Assembly: GCA_964479695.1 (NCBI GenBank)
Contig: CAYZSO010000004.1
Coordinates: forward strand, 62,001 to 126,000
Source of the DNA: JAAYZH01 sp964479695
Lineage (GTDB): Bacteria > Bacillota > Clostridia > Saccharofermentanales > Fastidiosipilaceae
Reading direction: 5' to 3'
Length of the DNA stretch: 64,000 nt
In this document: positions 43,652 through 50,750 of the stretch, in pieces
How the letters are laid out: each line of letters starts with the position of its first letter
How positions within the stretch are numbered: position 1 is the first letter of the stretch
Notes under the pieces: generated by a model
Databases searched by the model: none
What the model was told of the DNA's origin: nothing
What the model saw: only the letters and a program-made list of their open reading frames with translations
Translations under genes and position numbers: made by a program

Positions 43652-44149
43652 ATTAACAGCAGAGAGTTTGTCTATCCGGGGTCGTTTGACCCGATGACGA
43701 AGGGGCATTTGGATATCGCTGCCCGAGCTTCTTGCCTATGTGAGAAGCTACATGTTGTGATCTTGGAAAACAAGTCCAAGGTACCGGCGTTCAGTGTCGC
43801 TGAGCGTGTGGAAATGGCGAAACTTTGCTTGCATAAATATGAGAATGTTGTCATTCGTTCGTTCTCCGGCCTGCTTGTGGATTTCCTGCGGGAAAATAAT
43901 CTGCGAGTAGTGATTCGAGGCTTGCGTTCGGAATCGGATTTCCGTTTTGAGACGGAAATGGTGGCAACGAACACCCTCATGTATCCGGAATATGAGACAA
44001 TACTCTTAGCCAGCAAAACGGAGTATTCTTATACGAGTTCAAGCATGGTTCGCGAGATTGCCTCTTACGGCGGTGATATTTCCAAGATGGTGCCGGGCGA
44101 GATTGTTGAGCTGGTGAAAACACGTTACGCGGCTGGTTCCGGCAAGTAA
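43652..44149 (+). CDS. coaD: Phosphopantetheine adenylyltransferase, apparently from an ATT start
   Basis: Makes dephospho-CoA from 4'-phosphopantetheine and ATP. The essential N-terminal strand and loop, REFVYPGSFDPMTKGHLDIA, is coded from 43661 on. The first in-frame ATG (43694) falls inside this motif and would remove PGSFDP. No ATG, GTG or TTG occurs in this frame between the TAG at 43613 and that ATG. AGGAGG at 43638-43643 lies 8 bases before an in-frame ATT at 43652, the best-placed start, giving about 165 residues. Later motifs (VVIRGLRSESDF, TEYSYTSSSMVREIA) are intact. A sequencing error at the start remains possible. Confidence 0.85.
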   Translation: MNSREFVYPGSFDPMTKGHLDIAARASCLCEKLHVVILENKSKVPAFSVAERVEMAKLCLHKYENVVIRSFSGLLVDFLRENNLRVVIRGLRSESDFRFETEMVATNTLMYPEYETILLASKTEYSYTSSSMVREIASYGGDISKMVPGEIVELVKTRYAAGSGK

Positions 44150-44158
44150 ACGACCAAT

Positions 44159-44270
44159 AAAGGACATATTCGGAGCCCCTGCGATCTTAAGGTATGCGGG
44201 GTGCTCCGCCAAGAAAAGGACATATTCGGAGCCCCTGTGATCATAAGGTATGCGGGGTGCTCCGCCAAGG
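44159..44270. repeat. 56-bp tandem duplication with paired hairpins
   Basis: Two units (44159-44214 and 44215-44270) differ at about two positions. Each holds CGGAGCCCC and GGGGTGCTCCG, able to form a stem of 9-10 pairs around an 18-base loop. There is no T-run, so they are not standard terminators. They lie between coaD and the coiled-coil gene. Confidence 0.9.
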
Positions 44271-44297
44271 AATAATAAGAAATGTGCAGGAGTTACT

Positions 44298-44801
44298 ATG
44301 GCTGACATGAATGACAGATATGATTCGCGGAATCTCGATTCTTCGGAGACAGATGAGCTGAAGGATTCTTATGAACTCCTGGACAGGATGGAACATAATG
44401 TCCTTCAAGCGAAGTCGATGCCGTTTTCTTCGAACTGCATTATTGATCGGGAAGAATTTCTCGTATTAATTGGGATGCTCCGTGACGGCCTTCCCGTAGA
44501 ACTGAAACAGGCCAAATGGCTCCTGGATCAGAGCAGGGAACTTCTGGAGACTGCCAGACAACAATCCACCCAGATTGTGGAGGATGCGCAGAGCCAGGTT
44601 TCGCAAATGATTGATGAACACGAGATCACTCAACAAGCTAGACGCTTTGCGCAGGAAACTGTTTCGGAAGCCAATGATGAGGCCAGACAGATCCGCGAGG
44701 CGGCTATTCAATATACCGAGAATCGTCTGGCTCAAGTGGAAGACAGCTTGACGGAAGTATTAGTGACGGTACGTAAACACAAGAAGGATCTCCAAGGGTA
44801 A
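44298..44801 (+). CDS. Coiled-coil protein, ATP-synthase b/E subunit-like
   Basis: The ATG at 44298 is preceded by AGGAG 6 bases away; the longer frame from 44250 runs through the hairpin repeat and is rejected. The 167-residue protein is mainly alpha-helical: residues ~75-160 form a long charged coiled coil (ELLETARQQSTQIVEDAQSQ, later ETVSEANDEARQIREAA) like F-type b or V-type E stalk subunits, but no membrane anchor or ATP synthase gene is nearby. Function is unknown. It is 5 bases ahead of the next gene. Confidence 0.75.
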   Translation: MADMNDRYDSRNLDSSETDELKDSYELLDRMEHNVLQAKSMPFSSNCIIDREEFLVLIGMLRDGLPVELKQAKWLLDQSRELLETARQQSTQIVEDAQSQVSQMIDEHEITQQARRFAQETVSEANDEARQIREAAIQYTENRLAQVEDSLTEVLVTVRKHKKDLQG

Positions 44802-44806
44802 ATAAT

Positions 44807-45646
44807 ATGTTTAAGAATTTGTTTAACGATCCTGAGTCTTCGGACAAGAATAATCAAGACGAGGAGCAAGGCTTTACGGCTCCGTCATTTACCAACCCGG
44901 ATGAGAGGCTCCAAGCAGATCAAGAAGCTCCTGCTGAGAGCCCTCGACAAACACCACCGGTTTCGACGAGCAATCCTACGGATTCTTATAGAGCAGATTC
45001 CAATAGAGCGGATTCTTATAGAACGGATTCCTATAGAGCGGATCCCCATAGCGCTGATTCCTATAGTGCGGATTCCTATAGTGTGGATTCCCATAGCGCG
45101 GATTCCGGCAATAGACGAAGCTCTTCGCGGAAAACGCAGCCGGAGAAGAACAAAGCACCTAACAAAGCACCTAACAAAGCACCTAAAGAGCATATTTCCC
45201 TGCGGGAGAGATGGCGGCGGATCGGCGATGGGATTTCCCGTGCATGGGCGATTGCCGGTACAGTAATTGCGGTGACGGTTCTGGTGCTCGCTGTAATTGG
45301 ACTCTTTTCGCTCGTGAAGAATATTAGACTCTGGACCGGAAATATGGACACTCCGGAAGAAGCCGGTAAAACGATCATCCAAGTGATTGATAAGAATGAT
45401 TTCGAAGGATATCAGAAACTTCTGGCAGCGGATGCCGTGACCGCGAATGACCGGGCGGTGTTTGACGCCTTACAGGAGAGTCTTGATAATCCGGATAAGA
45501 CTTTGGTTTCCAATTTTATCCTGATCCGTCTGGAGAATGGGAAACAGTATTTGGCTTCGATTTACTTCGACAATGATCGCGGCAAGTACGTGATTCGTTC
45601 TATGAAGGAAGTTCCGGTCAACATGCAAAACATTTTCGTTTCCTGA
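44807..45646 (+). CDS. Single-pass membrane protein with 5-residue repeats
   Basis: A 279-residue protein of unknown function. Residues ~58-102 are a DSYRAD/DSYSAD repeat coded by 15-bp units, followed by a basic stretch with NKAPNKAPNKAP. One membrane helix (IAGTVIAVTVLVLAVIGLFS) spans residues ~148-168. The outer domain of ~105 residues (TPEEAGKTIIQVIDKNDFEG onward) is alpha+beta and might be NTF2-like. The first residues are MFKNLFNDPESS, cytoplasmic by the positive-inside rule. It is cotranscribed with the coiled-coil gene. Confidence 0.75.
   Translation: MFKNLFNDPESSDKNNQDEEQGFTAPSFTNPDERLQADQEAPAESPRQTPPVSTSNPTDSYRADSNRADSYRTDSYRADPHSADSYSADSYSVDSHSADSGNRRSSSRKTQPEKNKAPNKAPNKAPKEHISLRERWRRIGDGISRAWAIAGTVIAVTVLVLAVIGLFSLVKNIRLWTGNMDTPEEAGKTIIQVIDKNDFEGYQKLLAADAVTANDRAVFDALQESLDNPDKTLVSNFILIRLENGKQYLASIYFDNDRGKYVIRSMKEVPVNMQNIFVS
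44981..45112. repeat. 15-bp tandem repeat
   Basis: About nine units of GATTCCTATAGAGCG with point changes encode the DSYRA/DSYSA repeat. The frame is kept throughout. Confidence 0.9.
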
Positions 45647-45657
45647 AAGGATCCTTG

Positions 45658-46770
45658 ATGAATATAAAGACCGTTTGTGTTCTGTTTGGTGGTGTTTCCA
45701 CCGAACATTTGATTTCTTGTATTTCTGCTGCCAATATCATTGAGGGTTTGCAGGAAGCAGGCTATGTAGTTCTTTCTGTTGGGATGACCGAAGAAGGAGA
45801 ATTCATTCGATACTTAGGCGACACGTCGACGCTTCGCCAAGGAAAGTGGGTGGAACTCGCCCGCCTTGAGCTCATGAATGTCGGTCAGGCAAATGCTACA
45901 GCGAAAGATCTTAAGTCTCCGCAGACTTTTCTTACCTATCATTGCGGTGGTGTGAAACCGGACGTGATTTTCCCCGCTGTTCATGGCATTAATTGTGAAG
46001 ATGGGGTTTTGCAGGGTTTTCTCGAGATGTGCAAGATCCCCTATGTCGGAGCAGGAGTACTCGCTTCGGCGGCCGGAATGGATAAGAGCTTTGCGAAAAT
46101 GGTTTTCGAAGCCGCCGATATCCCGGTTGTTCCCTATGCGGTCTGCAGACGAAGTGAGATTGAAGAGAATCCTCAAAAAGTAGCCTATGAGCTAACCCGG
46201 AAATTACCCTTACCCCTCTTCCTGAAACCTGCAAATGGCGGATCTTCTGTTGGAACGAAAGAGGCTTTGACGGAGGCGGCTTTGGCCGAAGCATTAAGCG
46301 AAGTTGCCCTCTACGATGAAAAAGTACTGGTGGAGGCGTATGTCAATGCCAGGGAGATCGAAGTGGCTGTCCTGGGGAACAAGAATCCGCAGGCTGCTGT
46401 ACCCGGTGAGATCGTCAAAGAAGCCGATATAGCCTATTATGATTACGAGACGAAGTATTTCAAACAGGGAGCGGATGTTGCCCTTCCGGCCCCGATCCCC
46501 GACGAAATGGCTGAAGTGATCACGAATCTGGCTCTGCGAGCGTACCAGGCCCTGGAATGTGATGGTTTGGCGAGAGTTGACTTCTTCCTAGACAAGGATT
46601 CGGGTAAGATCTACTTGAATGAAGTGAATACGCTACCGGGATTCACGCCGATCAGCCTCTACCCTAAGGCGTGGGAGAAATCCGGGATGAACCGCAAACA
46701 GCTGCTGAAGATATTGTGTGAACTGGCTGTCGAACGCAGTGAACAGAACGCCCGCAAAACGACTGCATAA
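45658..46770 (+). CDS. ddl: D-alanine-D-alanine ligase
   Basis: Joins two D-Ala with ATP for peptidoglycan. The ATG at 45658 has AAAGGA 6 bases upstream; a TTG lies one codon earlier. ATP-grasp motifs are FGGVSTEHLISCISAANI (the usual EHEVS reads EHLIS), PLFLKPANGGSSVGTKEA and the metal-binding end VDFFLDKDSGKIYLNEVNTL. The omega-loop YYDYETKYF keeps the tyrosine/lysine typical of D-Ala-D-Ala rather than D-Ala-D-Lac enzymes. Its product is the MurF substrate. Confidence 0.95.
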   Translation: MNIKTVCVLFGGVSTEHLISCISAANIIEGLQEAGYVVLSVGMTEEGEFIRYLGDTSTLRQGKWVELARLELMNVGQANATAKDLKSPQTFLTYHCGGVKPDVIFPAVHGINCEDGVLQGFLEMCKIPYVGAGVLASAAGMDKSFAKMVFEAADIPVVPYAVCRRSEIEENPQKVAYELTRKLPLPLFLKPANGGSSVGTKEALTEAALAEALSEVALYDEKVLVEAYVNAREIEVAVLGNKNPQAAVPGEIVKEADIAYYDYETKYFKQGADVALPAPIPDEMAEVITNLALRAYQALECDGLARVDFFLDKDSGKIYLNEVNTLPGFTPISLYPKAWEKSGMNRKQLLKILCELAVERSEQNARKTTA

Positions 46771-46821
46771 CCCTCAAGCGGCCTACTGGACCGCAAAGAT
46801 TGCCCGAACCGGAGAAATGAA

Positions 46822-47250
46822 ATGCCGCACCAAGATATCCGTATAACGATTTTGAATCGTCAAAGTGACGCCCAAGGCGAGACGCAATCCGTGAAATTGA
46901 CCACGGAAGGGCGGCTCTATAGGCGTGATACGGAAACGATTTTGATGTATAAGGAAGAAGAGCAGGGGATGGAGAACACCACAACCAAGCTCTCGATCCC
47001 GCATGACCTTTCGGAAGTTCTCATTACCAGAATGGGTGATCACCAGATGAAGATGCTGTTCCGTGAAGGGAACCATTACCAGACGCATATGTCGACGCCT
47101 TTTGGGTTCATTGATCTGGGTTTCTATACGCAGCACATGGCGCTCGATATCGGTGATGAGAAGGGGGAAATCTCCATCAGCTACTCGCTTGATTTTAATC
47201 ATAAGAGTCCGATTAATACGGATTTGAATATTAAGTACGATGCGAAGTAG
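46822..47250 (+). CDS. DUF1934 (YwiB-like) protein
   Basis: A 142-residue beta-rich protein of the calycin-like DUF1934 family. Family-type stretches are ILMYKEEEQGMENTTTKLSI and MLFREGNHYQTHMSTPFGFI, ending with a strand pair ISISYSLDF. GGAGA lies 6-7 bases before the ATG. Function is not established. The 3' end, including the stop codon, is part of a 13-bp tandem repeat. Confidence 0.85.
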   Translation: MPHQDIRITILNRQSDAQGETQSVKLTTEGRLYRRDTETILMYKEEEQGMENTTTKLSIPHDLSEVLITRMGDHQMKMLFREGNHYQTHMSTPFGFIDLGFYTQHMALDIGDEKGEISISYSLDFNHKSPINTDLNIKYDAK

Positions 47251-47360
47251 TCGTGCGAAGTAGTCGTGCGAAGCCGGGGCTGGCGGGGTTGTGTGGTTTG
47301 AGTTGGTTTGAGTTGGTTTGAGTTTGCTTGAGTTGGTTTGAGCTTGCTTGAGTTGGATGT
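47237..47360. repeat. Tandem repeats at and after the DUF1934 stop
   Basis: GTGCGAAGTAGTC (13 bp) is repeated across the stop codon. It is followed from about 47297 by GTTTGAGTTG / CTTGAGTTGG 10-bp repeats. Neither period is a multiple of three. Confidence 0.85.
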
Positions 47361-47388
47361 CCCTAATGAAAAGGTCTGAGTAAAAAAT

Positions 47389-47433
47389 AAACAGCCCCTT
47401 CTGAGAACTTATCTCAGGTGAGGCTGTTTTTTC
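47389..47433. terminator. Bidirectional terminator between convergent genes
   Basis: AAACAGCC and GGCTGTTT flank an inner CTGAGA...TCTCAG hairpin. TTTTTT follows on the plus strand, and a T-rich stretch follows on the minus strand. It serves the DUF1934 gene (+) and the oxidoreductase gene (-). Confidence 0.8.
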
Positions 47434-47483
47434 ATGTGTTGTAAAAGTTTTAACTTCTAGGGCTATGGGGGTAGCAACAGAAC

Positions 47484-48638
47484 TTATTTTGTGATACGTT
47501 TCTGGAGTTCCAGATAATCTTTCGTATTGCCTAGCAGGATGTAGCCCGTAACAGGACCTTTTTTGTCCTCCGTTTGATAGATGACGCGGCGGTAAATAAA
47601 TTCATTCTCATTAACATCCAGATCCTCATAAGGCTGTTTCTCATCCGGATAACTTCCGGCAGCAACGAGTGAGGTATCCATCGTGTTCAGAACATAGGGT
47701 GGCACTTCCAACTTGTAGCTGGCATCGCCTAGGGCAGCATTCGTGCCGGCCGCTAGCCCTTCAGATCTGGCAACCGACCACAGACCGAACCAGAGGCCGT
47801 TTTGGGTTGCGATGTCACCTGCTGCGTAGACGTCGGGCAGGTTCGTTTCCATACTCTCATTCACCACAATGCGGCGGTCGATTTTAATTCCGGATCCCTT
47901 CAGCCATTCAACGTTGGCCAAAACCCCCGTTGAAATGATGACTATGTCACAGACGATTGATCTTCCATCTTCAAGAACGACTTCTTTTTGGTCATTTTCG
48001 ATGTCTTTGATTTCATGGGTAGAGGCACTAACCAACACATGAATTCCGAGAGACTCGATTTTGGCCTTATAAAGGGCTGAAGACCTCTCGTCCGTCTGCC
48101 TTGTCAAAACACGTGGTAAAGTTTCAAGAACAGTCACTTCGGCGCCGCCTATGTGCAGTTTGTAGGCAGTCTCCAATCCCAAGAGACCACCACCGATGAC
48201 GACTGCCTTGGTGCCGGGTTCCATGTCTTGGTTGATCACATCACTGTCTTCAATTGTCCAAAGGGTATGAACATGTTTTCCGTTGGCTCCTTGAATCGGT
48301 GGGACGAAACTTCGGGAGCCCGAAGCGATAATAAGTTTCTGGTAATTCACTACAGATCCATCCGTAAATTCGACCAACTTTTTGCCGGCGTCCAAAGCAC
48401 TCGCTTCCCGATCCATAACCAAAGTAATGTCACGGTCCTTGTACCATTCATACGTGTGCATACTTAAATGTTTATCCGGTTCGCTGAATCGCTCGGGCAG
48501 TCTGAGCCGGTAATAGGGGAGCTCATGGGCTTTAGTCGCGACCATGATCTCGATGGCCGGGTCTTGCTTGCGTGCTGCTTCTGCAGCGGCGACGGCAGCA
48601 ATACCGGACCCGATGATGAGTATATTTGTTTTTTCCAT
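47484..48638 (-). CDS. FAD-dependent NAD(P)H oxidoreductase (rubredoxin reductase-like)
   Basis: A 384-residue class I pyridine nucleotide-disulfide oxidoreductase fold without the redox cysteine pair. FAD-binding NILIIGSGIAAVAAAEAARK is at the N-terminus. NAD(P)-binding AVVIGGGLLGLETAYKL lies in the middle, and LPDVYAAGDIA is the second FAD motif. The start at 48638 has GGAGG 6 bases upstream on this strand; the longer frame to 48710 is not supported. Similar proteins act as NADH:rubredoxin or nitrite-type reductases in oxygen or NO detoxification. The electron acceptor is unknown and no rubredoxin gene is adjacent. Confidence 0.85.
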   Translation of the reverse strand: MEKTNILIIGSGIAAVAAAEAARKQDPAIEIMVATKAHELPYYRLRLPERFSEPDKHLSMHTYEWYKDRDITLVMDREASALDAGKKLVEFTDGSVVNYQKLIIASGSRSFVPPIQGANGKHVHTLWTIEDSDVINQDMEPGTKAVVIGGGLLGLETAYKLHIGGAEVTVLETLPRVLTRQTDERSSALYKAKIESLGIHVLVSASTHEIKDIENDQKEVVLEDGRSIVCDIVIISTGVLANVEWLKGSGIKIDRRIVVNESMETNLPDVYAAGDIATQNGLWFGLWSVARSEGLAAGTNAALGDASYKLEVPPYVLNTMDTSLVAAGSYPDEKQPYEDLDVNENEFIYRRVIYQTEDKKGPVTGYILLGNTKDYLELQKRITK

Positions 48639-48688
48639 TGTTTGCCTCCAAATAGCAGTTAACTCAAGAAAGTTATATTGGTAATCCT

Positions 48689-48710
48689 TTGAGATTCTAG
48701 TACATCTCAA
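48689..48710. promoter_or_regulatory. Inverted repeat upstream of the oxidoreductase
   Basis: TTGAGAT and ATCTCAA are separated by 8 bases, about 50 bases upstream of the minus-strand start. The size and position fit an operator. The binding protein is unknown. Confidence 0.35.
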
Positions 48711-48767
48711 TGGTTGCTGTGGTCAGATTCGTTCAGAAAAGATAAATTCTTTTTTAGCGAAAAAATT

Positions 48768-49070
48768 TTAGAGGAGGAATTTTTGCACCGGGATTTCTTG
48801 TGAGTGATTAGCAGCGGTATTCTGCGAGGTGTTTTTGTGTAAAGATTTCCGGGTTTGTGTGTAGCAGTGGTTGCTTGAATGTGGGATTTCTACACCACAT
48901 TTTTTTAGGAGGATCAGCGCGGAGTTCTTCAGCTCTTTGAGGTTTTTTGGGGAATGCTCAGGGACGCTCAGGGAACGCTTAGCTCTACTTATTGATTCTG
49001 TTCCGACTTCTTCTTCCAACATATTTGGATAGCATGCAATATGTGAGAGCAACTTGTCTAAAGCATTCAT
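48768..49070 (-). CDS. Doubtful small hypothetical protein
   Basis: A 100-residue frame with GAGGGA about 5 bases before the ATG on this strand. The product is polar, with a leucine-rich first third (MNALDKLLSHIACYPNMLEE) and a Ser/Asn/His-rich end. No family is recognised and base use is unlike the surrounding genes. It may be a short real gene, a decayed remnant, or chance. Confidence 0.25.
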   Translation of the reverse strand: MNALDKLLSHIACYPNMLEEEVGTESISRAKRSLSVPEHSPKNLKELKNSALILLKKCGVEIPHSSNHCYTQTRKSLHKNTSQNTAANHSQEIPVQKFLL

Positions 49071-49109
49071 TTATGTCCCTCGCCCAGAAAACATTTTCCA
49101 ATTTGGTTA

Positions 49110-49319
49110 GGATCCTGAAACTTGCGACAACAAATAGTTTTCAGAAAGGGTCTTGACGCTTGTTTAGCCTTTAATGAATGATTACTGACCTGCAGGCAGA
49201 AATTATTGAATGAATACTGACCTCGGAGGTAATTCTGTCTAGTTTAAGCATGGCACAAATGGAAAAAGGCCTCTCAGAACATTGAGGCTGCCAATCCAGT
49301 GTCGCAAGTTTCCCGATCC
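49110..49319. repeat. 210-bp element with terminal inverted repeats, copy 2
   Basis: The left end GGATCCTGAAACTTGCGACA (49110-49129) is mirrored at 49300-49319 with a few mismatches. The internal TGAATGATTACTGACCTG and TGAATGAATACTGACCTC pair is shared with copy 1. It has the same 210-base length and the same orientation. No transposase is encoded. Confidence 0.85.
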
Positions 49320-49359
49320 GAGCCAACCTGGAAATAGCATAACATCTACTCAAACTATT

Positions 49360-49415
49360 TGAGGACTAAAAAAGAAACAATACGCCGCCAAAACCGCTCC
49401 GCCATCAATGAACTT
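49360..49415. repeat. Tail module after copy 2
   Basis: AGAAACAATACGCCGCC and AAACCGCTCCGCCATCAA match the module after copy 1 (22100-22150). The homologous unit is therefore roughly 300-370 bases, larger than the inverted-repeat core. Confidence 0.7.
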
Positions 49416-49535
49416 AAACAATTAAGCTCCTATGTAGAAGAAACACGCTGCTAGTACAGCTCCCTCAAAACCTTTCTCAAAACCATCCTCGACACATTCC
49501 TCAAACCATCTCACTAAACCATCTCACTAATTCTA

Positions 49536-49563
49536 TTCACTTCAACAGTATCTGCGGTACAAT
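49536..49563 (+). promoter_or_regulatory. Possible promoter of the yceD-rpmF operon
   Basis: TTCACT at 49536-49541 and TACAAT at 49558-49563 are 16 bases apart, about 40 bases before the YceD start. Confidence 0.4.
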
Positions 49564-49601
49564 CTACTAATGATCTAAATGAAGGTCAGGAGGATTTTCT
49601 T

Positions 49602-50243
49602 ATGCAAATTGATATTCGTTCCTTATTGAGGCAACCAGGGGAGGTTTTGGCTATTAAATTCGGCCCTGACCAGGCAAACAATTCAAACAAACCAAACCAA
49701 GCAAACCACTCCAATCACCCTAACCACCCTAACCATCCACACGAACTCAGCCACGGGATTTTGTTGAAGGACTTTGGTTCTTATAAATTTCCTGAGCTAT
49801 TAAGTTTCCGAGGTGAACTCAGCAGTGAGACAGATGGCATTCTCCATTTGCGTGGTGAAATTAGCCTGACTTATGATTCGGAATGTGTGCGTTGTTTGAG
49901 ACCTGTTCATGAGACGATTGTCATACCGGTGGATGAGGAGATTTATCCTCTAGGGTACAAGGCGGATCTGCACCGACTGTTTCCAGTTCTGGATCCGGAG
50001 GAACTCGCAGATAATACCGCTGACGATCCGGAAGAGATGGTTTTTCACGATAATAAATATGTTGATCTAGAAAAACTTCTGCAAGATCAGGCTTTGCTCG
50101 CCCTACCAATTGGTGTATACTGTGAATCCGACTGTCCGGGGCTCTGCCCGACGTGCGGCAGACGCAAGGACGATCCCGATTGTCACTGTGAAGAGACGGT
50201 TGTCATTAATTCTCCATTTGACAAACTAAGAGAATTGATGTAA
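49602..50243 (+). CDS. YceD/DUF177 family protein
   Basis: The usual upstream neighbour of rpmF; the family has been linked to 23S rRNA accumulation. The conserved part starts around residue 50 (LLKDFGSYKFPELLSFRGEL), with CVRCLRPVHETIVIPVDEEI and the zinc-type end CESDCPGLCPTCGRRKDDPDC. Residues ~27-48 are an Asn/His/Pro repeat (NHPNHPNHP) coded by 9-bp units, not seen in typical members. AGGAGG lies before the ATG. Confidence 0.9.
   Translation: MQIDIRSLLRQPGEVLAIKFGPDQANNSNKPNQANHSNHPNHPNHPHELSHGILLKDFGSYKFPELLSFRGELSSETDGILHLRGEISLTYDSECVRCLRPVHETIVIPVDEEIYPLGYKADLHRLFPVLDPEELADNTADDPEEMVFHDNKYVDLEKLLQDQALLALPIGVYCESDCPGLCPTCGRRKDDPDCHCEETVVINSPFDKLRELM
49677..49742. repeat. Short repeats in the YceD N-terminal coding region
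   Basis: AACCACCCT-type 9-bp units code NHP triplets; preceding AACAAACC-like units are more diverged. Confidence 0.7.
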
Positions 50244-50288
50244 AAGTATAGGGCTTGTTTTTTGCTCATTTATTTGGAGGAGATATAT

Positions 50289-50468
50289 ATGGCAGTACCG
50301 AAGAGAAAATGGTCCAAGGCCAGGACCCGCAGACATCATTCTAATTGGAAACTCAGCCCGCTGAACCTGGTGGAGTGCCCCCAGTGCCACGAACTCAAGA
50401 TGCAACATAAGGTTTGCAAGAACTGTGGCTATTACAAGGGTGTAGAAGTAGTCGAGCAGGACGCTTAA
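50289..50468 (+). CDS. rpmF: 50S ribosomal protein L32
   Basis: A 59-residue L32. MAVPKRKWSKARTRRHHSNW is the family start. The zinc-binding form is kept: CPQC at ~residue 28 and CKNC at ~41. The ATG at 50289 follows GGAGG by 8 bases; the upstream ATG at 50262 is outside the homologous part. Follows yceD by 45 bases. Confidence 0.97.
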   Translation: MAVPKRKWSKARTRRHHSNWKLSPLNLVECPQCHELKMQHKVCKNCGYYKGVEVVEQDA

Positions 50469-50547
50469 GTCCTGCCTCATTTCTATCGATCTTGAGACAG
50501 CGTCGGGCTCCGGCTCCTCGCTGTTTTTGCTGTTTACAGCAAGATTG

Positions 50548-50643
50548 TAGCGATTTACCAATCCGGCATGGCGACGTCGTAGCGATCAACCAGCCTTGCA
50601 TGGCGACGTCGTAGCAATCAATCAGCCTCGCAAGGCAACGCCT
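50548..50643. repeat. 32-bp x3 tandem repeat after rpmF
   Basis: Three units begin at 50548, 50580 and 50612. The first two share CATGGCGACGTCGTAGC; the third is more diverged (AAGGCAACGCC). The spacer has no gene. The period is not a multiple of three. Confidence 0.85.
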
Positions 50644-50693
50644 CGGCAGGCAGCAACATTGCAACCTAGCAACATAGTGAGGAGGCGAGCGGG

Positions 50694-50750
50694 ATGAAAA
50701 GCGGGATGAAAAGTGACATGAAAAATGAGATGAACCGTGAGATGAAACGT
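50694..50750. repeat. 12-bp repeat at a gene start
   Basis: GGGATGAAAAGC, GGGATGAAAAGT, GACATGAAAAAT, GAGATGAACCGT and GAGATGAAACGT follow each other. They create five successive in-frame ATG codons in the first 17 codons. Confidence 0.85.

Larger units (their letters stand above)
48711..49601. other. Long intergenic region with second dispersed element
   Basis: Apart from one doubtful small minus-strand frame (48768-49070) it has no gene. It contains the 210-bp inverted-repeat element, the CCGCTCCGCCA tail repeats, ACCATCTCACTAA-type short repeats near 49500, and the promoter for the YceD gene. Confidence 0.65.

Noticed and set aside
49171..49353. 60-residue minus-strand frame inside the second 210-bp element
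   Set aside because: It lies in a non-coding repeat and is not conserved between the two copies.
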